This document shows, piece after piece, positions 1-8,937 of a stretch of DNA of 64,000 nt. The notes beneath the pieces were generated by a model, which was not told the DNA's origin, did not search any database, and saw nothing but the letters and a program-made list of their open reading frames with translations. The position numbers and the translations under genes are program-made. Within the stretch, counting starts at the first letter, position 1. Every line of letters begins with the position of its first letter. Origin of the DNA: Enterobacter cancerogenus (GTDB lineage Bacteria; Pseudomonadota; Gammaproteobacteria; Enterobacterales; Enterobacteriaceae); NCBI RefSeq assembly GCF_019047785.1, contig NZ_CP077290.1, forward strand, positions 2,542,001 to 2,606,000, given 5' to 3'.

Positions 1-216
1 GTCGTGTCCGTTGATACGGGACTGAGCCACTTAACCGCAGCATTGGATCGCCCCAATATCACGCTATTCGGCCCCACCGATCCCGGGCTGATTGGCGGCT
101 ACGGTAAAAACCAACATCAGATGGTCAGCCCTACTCAGCAGACGAGAGACATTACCGCAGATGCTATTTTTTCATTTTTACAGAGCAGCCATCGGCTTTC
201 CAACAGGGATATTTAA
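1..216 (+). CDS. waaC: LPS heptosyltransferase I, C-terminal part (truncated by window edge)
   Basis: The open frame runs in from base 1, so only the last 71 residues are present. The segment holds the glycosyltransferase family 9 signature around VDTGLSHLTAAL and the following TLFGPTDPGLIGGYG, which is characteristic of WaaC. WaaC adds the first L-glycero-D-manno-heptose to Kdo2-lipid A on the cytoplasmic face of the inner membrane. The next gene starts 3 bp after the stop, so it is probably part of the same core-LPS operon. The assignment rests on remembered similarity to WaaC C-termini; the rest of the gene lies outside the window. Confidence 0.9.
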   Translation, partial: VVSVDTGLSHLTAALDRPNITLFGPTDPGLIGGYGKNQHQMVSPTQQTRDITADAIFSFLQSSHRLSNRDI

Positions 217-219
217 CCC

Positions 220-1329
220 ATGAGTTACGTATTTCTGCTGATTTTACTTTTCCCGGTGAAACTCATCCGGAAGCTGTTTCGCAAAGACACGGGTAAGAAC
301 CTGGTCATTCAGACAGCCAAAATCGGTGACTTTGTTAATGCCACGCCTCTTCTGGCGTACCTGCAAAAAAGCGATGTGTTGATCAGCCGAAGCGTGGCTG
401 CGCTGGCGAAGCATGATGACACTATCGATCAGATTTTTTTTATCGAGCAACAAAAGCGTAATTTGTGGCGTAAGCTGTGCTTTGCCTGCAGGATCATGAA
501 TGACTATGACAATGTGTATCTCCTGCAGCCCAACAGCGTGAATCTCTTTTTCGCCGCCGCCTGTAATGCCAAAAATAAACAATTCTTAAGCACCTATACC
601 CGCCGGTGGTACCACGGTATTTTCTATACCACTGCCGACGGCACCGTTGAGCACGGCAAAAAGACGTTGTCGGTCACCAACTACCTGAAGCTGGCCGACC
701 GCTCGCTAACGTGGCAAGCTTCCCCGAAGCACGCCACAAAGCCTCTGTTTAAGCCCGCCGTTTATCCGGAAGTCCTCGATAAACCCGGCGTCATTCGTAT
801 AGGCATCAGTATTGCCGCAGGCAATAAAGCGAAAACGGTCCCGCCGGTCATCTGGAAGCGTATTGTTGATAAGCTCGCCGATCTGCCGTGCGAGTTTTAT
901 GTGTTTGGTGCACCCAGTGAGCAAGAGTGGCTGGACGATATTACGCGTGCGTACGGTGAAATCCCTAACTTCATCAACCTCATCGGCAAGATTTCCCTTG
1001 AAGAGCTGCCGTGGGCAATCTCCAAAATGGATTGCTACATCGCGTCTGATTCCGGGAATATCTATATCGCAGATGCAGTCGGCGTGCCGGTAGTGGTGTT
1101 GTTCGGACCTTGCTGCCACTATGAACAGCGTCCGCTGGGCAATGTGTTACTGATTGGCAACGACGACAATATCAACTCCTACGTCTTTGAAACACGCTAC
1201 TACTTCAGCCAGCCAAAAGAAGAGTTGTTTGCGGTAACCGAAGAATCCCTGCACCAGCTCAAACTCTTTATTTCGACTCTGCAGACTGCTCGCACAACCG
1301 AACATGCCATTGATGCTCAAGGAAATTAA
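220..1329 (+). CDS. Glycosyltransferase family 9 (heptosyltransferase-like) core-LPS protein
   Basis: This 369-residue protein has a short hydrophobic N-terminus (residues 3-13) followed by a GT-B fold of the heptosyltransferase family. Visible family features are the N-terminal QTAKIGDFVNATPLL, matching the usual K-x-G-D-x-L-x-T-P-x-L pattern, and a C-terminal ASDSGNIYIADAVGVPVVVLFGP segment, in which an S-D-S-G replaces the usual D-T-G/D-S-G. It lies between waaC and a family 2 glycosyltransferase with gaps of 3-5 bp, so it is co-transcribed. It probably adds a heptose or related sugar to the outer core; donor and acceptor cannot be told from sequence. Klebsiella wab genes of unclear equivalence occupy similar positions, so I give no symbol. 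Confidence 0.75.
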   Translation: MSYVFLLILLFPVKLIRKLFRKDTGKNLVIQTAKIGDFVNATPLLAYLQKSDVLISRSVAALAKHDDTIDQIFFIEQQKRNLWRKLCFACRIMNDYDNVYLLQPNSVNLFFAAACNAKNKQFLSTYTRRWYHGIFYTTADGTVEHGKKTLSVTNYLKLADRSLTWQASPKHATKPLFKPAVYPEVLDKPGVIRIGISIAAGNKAKTVPPVIWKRIVDKLADLPCEFYVFGAPSEQEWLDDITRAYGEIPNFINLIGKISLEELPWAISKMDCYIASDSGNIYIADAVGVPVVVLFGPCCHYEQRPLGNVLLIGNDDNINSYVFETRYYFSQPKEELFAVTEESLHQLKLFISTLQTARTTEHAIDAQGN

Positions 1330-1334
1330 TTTTT

Positions 1335-2243
1335 ATGGCTTTTCTAAGCATCATTATTGCAGCGCATAATACCGAAGATACTCTGGACGCCACCCTACAC
1401 AGCCTGCGGGACGCAATTGCGGATGAGGGCGATGAGGTAGAGGTTATTCTCTTTAATGACCATTCAGACGATGCCACGCAAGATATTATTGAGAAGTGGT
1501 TGCCAGAATTTCCGAATGCGATATCGCGGAAAGTTGAGTATCGCAACGTAGGCCGTGTTCGAAACGCTGCTGTCTCGCTATCATCCGGCGAATACATTAC
1601 CATGCTCGACAGCGACGACCAGCTTAAGCCTCGCAGTATCAGCGATGCCGTGGCGTTCCTGAAAGCACAGCGTCCTGATATGGTGCTGACACGCCTGCTG
1701 GAAGTTCGTGATTTACGAAAAATCACCGCCGACTGGCAGGGGTTTTCACCTGTCGCCTTGTCTCAACAGGATGCGATAAAACGCTTTTTGCAGCATAAAG
1801 ATTTCCAGGCCCACCTCATCGGCCAGTTCATTCACCGCAGGCTATACCAAAGCAACCCCATTCCTGCGATGATCTGCTATGAAGATTTCGCCGTATTTCC
1901 TGGCATGCTGATGCAATCGCACAAAATATTTTACCAGCGGCAGGGGCACTATTATTACATCAAGCGTCGTGACAGTTTATCGAGCCAACTTAACGCCAGT
2001 AAAATCGCTACGCTTGTTGAATGCACGCTGCAGATGGAAAAAACGTTTCCGCAGCAATTTATTCATCTTATTCATTGTCACTGGTTTGACATCTACAGCA
2101 ACCATCGAAAATTATTGTCAGAGCATCAATTACAACTTGTGAAACAGCGGGTGAAATCACTTTATTCCTTGTCATTTTTCCTGTCCAGCGACGTTCGTTT
2201 CAGTTACAAAAAAAGGGTTATTGAGGCATTATGGAAAAAATAA
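1335..2243 (+). CDS. Glycosyltransferase family 2, core-LPS or O-antigen-attachment region
   Basis: A 302-residue GT-A enzyme. The N-terminus LSIIIAAHNTEDTLDATL is the nucleotide-sugar-binding start of family 2, and MLDSDDQLKP (about residues 93-102) carries the metal-binding D-x-D. There is no signal peptide or membrane helix, as expected for a cytoplasmic enzyme acting at the inner membrane. It begins 5 bp after the GT9 gene and overlaps the start of the O-antigen ligase gene by 13 bp, implying translational coupling. The sugar transferred is unknown. Confidence 0.75.
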   Translation: MAFLSIIIAAHNTEDTLDATLHSLRDAIADEGDEVEVILFNDHSDDATQDIIEKWLPEFPNAISRKVEYRNVGRVRNAAVSLSSGEYITMLDSDDQLKPRSISDAVAFLKAQRPDMVLTRLLEVRDLRKITADWQGFSPVALSQQDAIKRFLQHKDFQAHLIGQFIHRRLYQSNPIPAMICYEDFAVFPGMLMQSHKIFYQRQGHYYYIKRRDSLSSQLNASKIATLVECTLQMEKTFPQQFIHLIHCHWFDIYSNHRKLLSEHQLQLVKQRVKSLYSLSFFLSSDVRFSYKKRVIEALWKK

Positions 2244-3442
2244 AGTTAAGACTTTATCAGTTAACGCTCATGCTGAGCCTTATCTCTTTGGCGTTAGTAC
2301 TGGTTAGCTCAGGAAAACAAAGAGAATTTTTTTATATAGCCGTCTATGCCAGCATTATCGGCTTAGCCTTTGAATATAAAAAAATTACATGGCGGCCTTT
2401 CAGTATAGCGCTTCCTATTTTACTGGTGGGATTACTTAACCTTATTTGGTATTTCGCATACGAATATCATAATGTTGGTATCAATGTTTACAGTGATTAT
2501 CTTGGTGCGTGCAAAAAATTAATCCTTGGAAGTATTTTAGTTTTTTATCTGGATCGCTTTAAGCTTTACGTTACAAAAGAAAGTTTCCAGAAGTATTTTC
2601 TGATCGCCACCGCAACAGGATTTGTACTCGCGACAAGTTATGGATTTTATCAGGCTTTACAGGGAATCAATCGCGTAGAGATGGCGATTAATCGACCAAC
2701 CATCGCGGCCTATGTCTATTCTGTGCTTTCATTAGCCTTTGTATATAGCCTTTACCTTCTGAAAAATGTAAAGATGTACGTTCTGGCGGGAGTGGTTGTC
2801 TTAATTTCCTACGTCCTGATTTTATTAACTGCTACGCGTGCCGCCATGGGTCTTTATCTCATTTTGGCTATCGTTTTAACGCTTCTCCATTTCAGAAAAA
2901 TTCATCTAAAACCGCTATTAATCTTCTTATGCATCGTTGCAGGCATAATAATCGTTAGTTATAAGCCCTTAATTTCACCAAAGATTGAACAAACAGAAAG
3001 TGAGTTAACAAATTATCAGAAAGGGCATGATGCGACGTCCCTGGGAGCCCGTTTCTCTATGTGGAAAGTTGGATTCTTTAACGGCGTTGCACATCCGCTG
3101 GGCCAGTCTATTGATAGCAGAGAATCGTGGACACGAAGTTATGTCAAAGATGGTCATTCAGATGTAACGGCTGCTCTCGGGTACTTGCGAATTCACCTCC
3201 ACAACGAATTTATCGAGAAATACTCGCTACAGGGCATTCCCGGCGTGGCTATCCTGCTGTTTTTCTTTGTTTCTGTTATGGTTTACGCGCTAAGAAACAG
3301 AAACGGCCTGCTGTTAACCACCATGCTTCTGTTACTGCTTTATGGCCTGACGGATGTCATATTGCTGAGTTCAGAAGCGTTGATTTTCTTTATGACGCTG
3401 TTCGCGTTAAGCACGCCGTTCTCGCAACCAAAGCACCCGTAA
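2231..3442 (+). CDS. waaL: O-antigen ligase
   Basis: A 403-residue polytopic membrane protein with about ten to twelve hydrophobic segments and one large periplasmic loop (about residues 250-330), the layout of WaaL/Wzy_C proteins. WaaL joins undecaprenyl-linked O-antigen to completed lipid A-core on the periplasmic side. The loop holds the GARFSMWKVG stretch and a later HLHNEFIEKYSLQGIPG; the R-x3-L-like and H-x-x-x-(L/F) loop elements are typical of the family. The start codon overlaps the preceding glycosyltransferase by 13 bp and a GAGG lies just upstream. Base composition is more AT-rich than the flanking core genes, as is common for ligases. A terminator follows at once. Confidence 0.82.
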   Translation: MEKIKLRLYQLTLMLSLISLALVLVSSGKQREFFYIAVYASIIGLAFEYKKITWRPFSIALPILLVGLLNLIWYFAYEYHNVGINVYSDYLGACKKLILGSILVFYLDRFKLYVTKESFQKYFLIATATGFVLATSYGFYQALQGINRVEMAINRPTIAAYVYSVLSLAFVYSLYLLKNVKMYVLAGVVVLISYVLILLTATRAAMGLYLILAIVLTLLHFRKIHLKPLLIFLCIVAGIIIVSYKPLISPKIEQTESELTNYQKGHDATSLGARFSMWKVGFFNGVAHPLGQSIDSRESWTRSYVKDGHSDVTAALGYLRIHLHNEFIEKYSLQGIPGVAILLFFFVSVMVYALRNRNGLLLTTMLLLLLYGLTDVILLSSEALIFFMTLFALSTPFSQPKHP

Positions 3443-3447
3443 TCATC

Positions 3448-3478
3448 ATGCCCGCCTGGCGGGCATTATTGTTTTTTG
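3448..3478 (+). terminator. Rho-independent terminator after waaL
   Basis: An 8-bp perfect stem (atgcccgc / gcgggcat) with a 3-nt loop is followed by attattgtttttt. It lies 5 bp after the waaL stop and overlaps the 3' end of the convergent deacetylase gene, so it separates the two transcription units. Confidence 0.8.
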
Positions 3479-4422
3479 TGCTGGTAAAACTCAGCCAGCG
3501 TCATCCCCACGGTCTTATCCGATAACCAGGTAAAGAGCGTTTCTAAATCCTGATATAAACCTTCGATCGCCGCATCGTCTTTAAACGTTGGGCTTCCGCC
3601 CGGCATAAATTCAGACGAGTGAAGCATAAATTCCACGTAGTCATTTCCCTGAGACAAACATTGCTGCGCAACCTGAATCATCTGCGAGGCATTGCCACCC
3701 GAAGGACGCAGCCAGTTGACGGAAGGCGAGCGGTATTTCCCGCGAAGGCGATCGTAGCCCTGCTTAACGGTGTTCAGCCAGGCGGGATGTTTATACTGAA
3801 TGCTCATCGGGACTTCGAGTAATGGGCTGTTACCCGGCCGGGCAACGTTCTCGACGTCCATGAAGTAGGCGTGGTCAGGAAAAGCATGATAGTTCGTTCC
3901 GCCCTTTCCTTGCGGGGCACCTTTTGCATTGCGCCAGTTCACGCGCGGCGTGACGGAACAATCCACCTGATAACCCAGCTCGATCAGCAATTGGGCGTAA
4001 CGGCTATCGAACGCCCAGCGCCCGGCACGGTGGCTGAGCATTTTGGTCTGAAATGTCTCTTCCAGCAGCTCAGTCATGAACAGCACTTTTTCGCGCATGA
4101 CATCGTCCGGGAATTCAATCAGATACGGCTGCCAGCGCCAGTCATCCCCGGTGAGATCGTGCTCCGGCGGGCTATTCCACGCATGAAGGTGCATACCCAC
4201 CTCCCCCGCACCGCGGGCGATAACGTCTTTAGCAAACGCGATGAAAACTGGTTCAATCGCCATCTCATAGTTCGTCAACCAGACGGGCTTAAAGCCAAAA
4301 CGCTCGCAGAGCGACTGGAACCGAGCCAGGTAGCGTGCGTTTTCCGTTTTAATAACCCGATGGTTTTGCCAGAGATTATCGCCTTCAGTATCAATCGTGA
4401 TGATAAACGCTGGTTTTTTCAT
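3466..4422 (-). CDS. wabN: Polysaccharide deacetylase family protein, probable LPS core GlcNAc deacetylase
   Basis: The protein is 318 residues from the ATG at 4422; a GTG at 4464 would add 14 residues that read like noise before MKKPAFIITIDTEGD. The NodB-type carbohydrate esterase 4 fold is suggested by ITIDTEGD near the N-terminus (metal and catalytic Asp region), GVGMHLHAWNSPP-like GEVGMHLHAW in the middle (His pair) and HSSEFMPGGSPTF towards the C-terminus. In Klebsiella, WabN removes the acetyl group from the GlcNAc added by WabH to give glucosamine in the outer core. wabH is present here at 6770-7867, which supports the assignment. The gene faces against its neighbours, with its own 150-bp divergent promoter region shared with waaQ. 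Confidence 0.72.
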   Translation of the reverse strand: MKKPAFIITIDTEGDNLWQNHRVIKTENARYLARFQSLCERFGFKPVWLTNYEMAIEPVFIAFAKDVIARGAGEVGMHLHAWNSPPEHDLTGDDWRWQPYLIEFPDDVMREKVLFMTELLEETFQTKMLSHRAGRWAFDSRYAQLLIELGYQVDCSVTPRVNWRNAKGAPQGKGGTNYHAFPDHAYFMDVENVARPGNSPLLEVPMSIQYKHPAWLNTVKQGYDRLRGKYRSPSVNWLRPSGGNASQMIQVAQQCLSQGNDYVEFMLHSSEFMPGGSPTFKDDAAIEGLYQDLETLFTWLSDKTVGMTLAEFYQHKKQ

Positions 4423-4572
4423 AATGAACCCGTGAGACAGATAAGTTAGCGCTATGTTACGCACGCCACAAAGCTGGAGTAAACCCTTGCAAAGAAATTC
4501 CTGACATTATGGAGAAAGAGTGCAACTCGTTACCAGGTCTATTAGAATTGCCAACAGTACAACGCTGATAAG

Positions 4573-5640
4573 ATGATGATGAATAACTTACCTGACATGC
4601 CTGATTTGCGCATTTTACTTATCAAACTTCGCCATCATGGCGACATGTTACTCACCACACCCGTCATTGATTCGTTACGCCAGGCATGGCCGCAGGCACA
4701 GATTGACGTGCTGCTTTATGAAGAAACCCGCGATATGCTCGCCGCGCATCCGGCCATCGGTACCATCTATGGTATCGATCGTAAGTGGAAGCAGCTGGGA
4801 ACATTGAAGCATCTTCAAAAAGAGTGGCAGCTACTTTGCGCGTTAAGAGCGCAACATTATCATCTGGTGATCAACCTTGCCGATCAGTGGCGCAGCGCGA
4901 TTGTAACGCGTTTTACCGGCGCGCCTGTTCGTATCGGGTTCGCCTTCAATAAACGCAATACTGCCTTCTGGCGCTTTTGCCATACTGCATTAGCCCCCGT
5001 CACAAATCACAACGCGTTACACACCGTCGAACAAAATCTCTCCATACTTTCACCGTTACCGGTGGTTCCCCAGCCGGCCGTCACCATGGCTTACCGTTCA
5101 GAAGACTGGGAGAACGCACGTCAAAAGCTCGCGCAAACGGGTGTGGGGGATGACTACATCGTGATTCAGCCTACGTCGCGCTGGTTCTTTAAATGCTGGG
5201 ACGAAGGCAAAATGGCGCAAACCATTACGGCGCTTCAGCAGGATGGTCACACCGTCGTGCTGACTGCCGGGCCGGATAAAAAAGAGATGGCGATGATTGA
5301 GCGCATTCTTGCCGCCTCGCCGAAAACCGGCGTCGTCTCGCTGGCGGGCCAATTAACGCTGCGTCAGCTGGCCTCCCTCATCGATCATGCTCGATTATTT
5401 ATTGGCGTGGATTCCGTGCCGATGCATATGGCCGCCGCGCTGCAAACACCGTGTGTCGCGCTTTTTGGCCCGTCCAAACTGACGTTCTGGTCGCCGTGGC
5501 AGGTAAAAGGGGAGGTGATATGGGCAGGCGATTACGGCCCGCTCCCCAACCCGGACGCCATTGATACCAACACCAAAGAACGCTACCTCGACGCCATTCC
5601 TGTGGAAGCCGTCGTCTCCGCGGCAAGGAGATACCTGTAA
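4573..5640 (+). CDS. waaQ: LPS core heptosyltransferase III
   Basis: A 355-residue glycosyltransferase family 9 protein. LLIKLRHHGDMLLTTPVID near the N-terminus and FIGVDSVPMHMAAAL followed by ALFGPS near residues 275-300 are the donor-binding motifs of the WaaQ/WaaF family. WaaQ adds HepIII to HepII of the inner core. Three ATG codons in a row (4573, 4576, 4579) leave the exact start uncertain. The stop codon overlaps the start of wabG (TAATG), so the downstream core genes form an operon driven from the 4423-4572 intergenic region. Confidence 0.9.
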   Translation: MMMNNLPDMPDLRILLIKLRHHGDMLLTTPVIDSLRQAWPQAQIDVLLYEETRDMLAAHPAIGTIYGIDRKWKQLGTLKHLQKEWQLLCALRAQHYHLVINLADQWRSAIVTRFTGAPVRIGFAFNKRNTAFWRFCHTALAPVTNHNALHTVEQNLSILSPLPVVPQPAVTMAYRSEDWENARQKLAQTGVGDDYIVIQPTSRWFFKCWDEGKMAQTITALQQDGHTVVLTAGPDKKEMAMIERILAASPKTGVVSLAGQLTLRQLASLIDHARLFIGVDSVPMHMAAALQTPCVALFGPSKLTFWSPWQVKGEVIWAGDYGPLPNPDAIDTNTKERYLDAIPVEAVVSAARRYL

Positions 5641-6767
5641 TGAAACACTATCGTCTGGCGATTGTTCGCCAAAAATATCGCCCGGACGGCGGGGCGGAAC
5701 GTTTCGTCTCCAGAGCCCTTACCGCGTTAAGCAACCAAAACCTTGAACTCAACGTCATCACACGCGAATGGCAGGGCGAGAAGCAGGACGACTGGCATAT
5801 CCACATCTGCGACCCGCGCAAATGGGGCCGCATCAGCCGCGAACGCGGATTTGCTCACGCCGCGCGCGCGCTCTGGCAACAGCAACAGTTTGATATTGTT
5901 CAAAGCCATGAGCGCATTCCAGGCTGTGACATTTATCGCGCAGGCGATGGCGTGCATCGGCGCTGGCTGCTGCAGCGCGCGCGTATCCTGCCCGCCTGGC
6001 GTGCACACATGCTCATGCATGACCGCTATCACCGCTATGTGATGAACGCCGAACGTGAAATGTATCAGGCACCCGAGTTGAAAGCCGTTATCTGTAATGC
6101 GGAGATGATCAAGCGCGAAATCGTCGAAGACTTTGATATTGACGCAAAAAAGATACATGTGATTTATAATTCAATTGATTCGTGCCGCTTCGTTCCAGTA
6201 GAAGAGGTACAACGTGCGGCATTGCGTCAGCAGTTTGAGGTGCCCGCTGACGCGACCGTGTTCTGCTTCGTGGGCTCGGGGTTTGAACGAAAAGGGTTAG
6301 CCAGCGCCATACGTGCTATTGCGGGAACCGCGGCATGGCTGATTGTGGTTGGACAGGATAAAGCAGAGCGTCGTTATCGCGACCTTGCCCGGTCATTAGG
6401 CTGTGAAGGGCAAATTCGCTTTCTGGGTATGCAAAAAGAGACGCTGCCATTTTACCAGCTATCCGATGGTTTACTGTTGCCAACGCTGTATGATCCCTTT
6501 CCTAACGTCATACTGGAAGCGATGGCCTGCGGTTTACCGGTCATTACGTCGACCAGCTGCGGTGGGGCAGAATTTATTGAGCAAGGCCAGAACGGCTTTT
6601 CCTGTGACGCACTTGATATCAGCACATTGAAGGAGGCGATAGCGGCCACCCCTTCACTGAACAACAATAACAACATGGGGCTTGCGGCGCGTGAACGCGT
6701 GAAAGAGGCGACTCCCGAAAAACTTTCAAGCCAGCTTATTTCGCTTTATCAAAAATTACTGGATTAA
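5640..6767 (+). CDS. wabG: LPS core glycosyltransferase WabG (galacturonic acid transferase)
   Basis: A 375-residue GT-B, family 4 enzyme. The start LAIVRQKYRPDGGAERFVSR and the RIPGCDIYRAGDGVHRRWL segment are those I recall for Klebsiella WabG, not E. coli WaaG. The C-terminal half has FPNVILEAMACGLPVI, with the E-x7-E donor-sugar motif of retaining family 4 enzymes. In Klebsiella, WabG transfers galacturonic acid to HepII, adding negative charge to the core. It overlaps waaQ by one base and is followed 2 bp later by wabH. Confidence 0.87.
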   Translation: MKHYRLAIVRQKYRPDGGAERFVSRALTALSNQNLELNVITREWQGEKQDDWHIHICDPRKWGRISRERGFAHAARALWQQQQFDIVQSHERIPGCDIYRAGDGVHRRWLLQRARILPAWRAHMLMHDRYHRYVMNAEREMYQAPELKAVICNAEMIKREIVEDFDIDAKKIHVIYNSIDSCRFVPVEEVQRAALRQQFEVPADATVFCFVGSGFERKGLASAIRAIAGTAAWLIVVGQDKAERRYRDLARSLGCEGQIRFLGMQKETLPFYQLSDGLLLPTLYDPFPNVILEAMACGLPVITSTSCGGAEFIEQGQNGFSCDALDISTLKEAIAATPSLNNNNNMGLAARERVKEATPEKLSSQLISLYQKLLD

Positions 6768-6769
6768 TA

Positions 6770-7867
6770 ATGCGCATCCTAATGATTATTGATGGTTTAC
6801 CCGGTGGAGGCGCCGAAAAAACGGTTCTCACACTCTCCAGCGGACTGATAGAAATGGGGCACCAGGTCTCCCTTTTCTCTTTGCGGAAGGTGTGCGACTA
6901 CGCCATTCCGGAGGGCATCGATTTTCAGGTTATTCAGGATATGTGCACCAAACCCTGGCGCAAGCTGACGGAGATCCCACGCCGTTCACGGCTGCTGGGT
7001 CAGGCGGTTGAGCGAGCCGAGCGCAGCGGTAAATTTGATGTGATTTTCTCCCATCTGCACAAAACTGACCGAATCGTGGCGCATTGCAGTGCGTTAGAGC
7101 GCGATAAGGTCTGGTTCTGCGTTCACGGCATGTTCTCCTTCTCCTACCTGCGCCATCGAAGCGGCCTGTCACGCTGGTTCAAGCATTTTAAAATTCGTCA
7201 TACCTATGAAAACCGCAACGTTGTCGCCGTTTCGGCTGCCGTACTGAAGGATTTGTCCCAGACGCTGGCCATCGATCTTCGCCGCCAGGCGGTCATTCAC
7301 AATCCGTTCGATATTCCCGAAATTCAGCGTCTGGCAGACGCTCCCTTTGAGATGCAGGGGCAGGATTACATCATCCACGTTGGCCGCTTCCATGAGCACA
7401 AACGTCACGATCGCCTGTTGCGGGCGTTCGCACTGAGCGGCCTGGATACCACGCTGGTGATGATGGGAAATGGTTCCGAGGCGAAAATTCAAAAACTGCA
7501 GCAGCTTGCCAGCGAACTGGGCATTGCTAACAAGGTCCTGTTCCGCCCGTTCGAGTCCAATCCCTATCCCTGGATCCATGGGGCACGCCTGTTAGTGCTC
7601 AGTTCCGACTGCGAAGGTTTTGGTAATGTGCTGGTTGAAGCGATCATCTGCCAGACGCCGCCCGTGAGCACTAACTGCCCAGGCGGCCCCGCTGAAATTC
7701 TCACGGGAACTTTAGCGCGCGGGCTGACAGAGATGAATGACGAATCACTGGCAAAAACGCTGGCGGATATTTACACCACGCCGCCGGCCGTCGATCGCGA
7801 AACGATAGCATCGTTCGGCATCAACGCCATTTGCCAGCAATATATTGCTTTGGTCGACAATCAATAA
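6770..7867 (+). CDS. wabH: LPS core glycosyltransferase WabH (GlcNAc transferase)
   Basis: A 365-residue family 4 GT-B glycosyltransferase. MIIDGLPGGGAEKTVLTL is the N-terminal glycine-rich acceptor/donor loop, HVGRFHEHKRHDRLLRAF the mid-domain motif, and SDCEGFGNVLVEAIICQTPPV the C-terminal E-x7-E donor site. In Klebsiella WabH adds GlcNAc to the galacturonic acid placed by WabG, and WabN then deacetylates it; all three are present here. The gene is 2 bp from wabG, consistent with one operon. Confidence 0.82.
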   Translation: MRILMIIDGLPGGGAEKTVLTLSSGLIEMGHQVSLFSLRKVCDYAIPEGIDFQVIQDMCTKPWRKLTEIPRRSRLLGQAVERAERSGKFDVIFSHLHKTDRIVAHCSALERDKVWFCVHGMFSFSYLRHRSGLSRWFKHFKIRHTYENRNVVAVSAAVLKDLSQTLAIDLRRQAVIHNPFDIPEIQRLADAPFEMQGQDYIIHVGRFHEHKRHDRLLRAFALSGLDTTLVMMGNGSEAKIQKLQQLASELGIANKVLFRPFESNPYPWIHGARLLVLSSDCEGFGNVLVEAIICQTPPVSTNCPGGPAEILTGTLARGLTEMNDESLAKTLADIYTTPPAVDRETIASFGINAICQQYIALVDNQ

Positions 7868-7881
7868 TAATCAGGTTTTTT

Positions 7882-8871
7882 ATGCAAAATTCAGTGCCAT
7901 TATTAAGCGTGGTGGTTGCCGTTTACAACGGTGAAGCTTTCCTGGATCAGTTCTTTACCTGCCTTACGGATCAGCGTATCGACGATATGGAAGTGATCAT
8001 CGTCAACGATGGTTCCACCGACGGTTCGATGCAGATCGTCAATAAGTGGCGCGATAAACTGCCGCAGATGCAGGTGATTGAACAGGCAAATCAGGGGGTC
8101 TCTGTCGCCCGTAACACCGGTCTGGCCATTGCCACCGGGCAATATCTTTCCTTCCCTGATATTGATGATGTCTTCAAGCCCGGCATGTACCAGCACCTTC
8201 TTGAGATGGCCGTCACGCAGAACCTGGATGTCGCCACCTGTAACGGGAACTACGTCTGGGAAAATAATAAAAAGCCTTCGCGTCCTATCTTCCCGGAAGA
8301 CAAACTGGCCTCAACGGGGGTGATGACCGGGGCGGCATGGCTGAAAAAAGCGCTCGATTCCCGCAAGTTTTTGCATGTCACCTGGCTCAATATCTATCGC
8401 CACGACTTTATCCGCCAGAACGGCTTTCGTTTTGAACCCGGCCTGCGCCACCAGGATATTCCGTGGACCACCGAAGTGCTGCTCGCGGCTGAGCGGGTTC
8501 AGTACACCAGTGAACGTTATTATGACTACTACATCCACTCCGCATCGGTGTCGCACACACCAGACAATGACGACACGCTGATCCGTTCCGCGCGCCATTA
8601 CATGAAAATCCTTCAGATGCTTGATGCCATTAATCAGCGCTATCCGGACAAAATCAAAAATATCCCCGCCTGCCACTGGCAAATTGCCAAAGAGGGGCTT
8701 GGGATTATTCATACCTTCGATAACATGAAGGATGAAAAGAAAAAGTCTATGATTATTAAAGAATTCTTCGATACAGGCATCTGGAAGCTCATCTGGAAAA
8801 GTGCAAAAAGTCCGCGACTGCGCTGGCGCCTGGGCCGACGTTACTTCCGTTTGAAGCGGTATGTGGCATAA
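7882..8871 (+). CDS. Glycosyltransferase family 2, LPS core
   Basis: I chose the ATG at 7882 (329 residues) because it has an AGG six bases upstream and begins MQNSVPLLSVVVAVYNGEAF, the normal family 2 N-terminus; an earlier in-frame ATG at 7831 lies inside wabH. IVNDGSTDGS and FPDIDD (the D-x-D region, here D-I-D-D) are the nucleotide-sugar and metal-binding motifs. It is transcribed with wabH (14-bp gap). It presumably adds an outer-core hexose; the sugar is not determinable from sequence. Confidence 0.8.
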   Translation: MQNSVPLLSVVVAVYNGEAFLDQFFTCLTDQRIDDMEVIIVNDGSTDGSMQIVNKWRDKLPQMQVIEQANQGVSVARNTGLAIATGQYLSFPDIDDVFKPGMYQHLLEMAVTQNLDVATCNGNYVWENNKKPSRPIFPEDKLASTGVMTGAAWLKKALDSRKFLHVTWLNIYRHDFIRQNGFRFEPGLRHQDIPWTTEVLLAAERVQYTSERYYDYYIHSASVSHTPDNDDTLIRSARHYMKILQMLDAINQRYPDKIKNIPACHWQIAKEGLGIIHTFDNMKDEKKKSMIIKEFFDTGIWKLIWKSAKSPRLRWRLGRRYFRLKRYVA

Positions 8872-8937
8872 GAGATAGCTTTACCTGGCTTAAATGCTTA
8901 GAATTTGCCCGCCGAAACTGAAAAAACGGATAATCGC

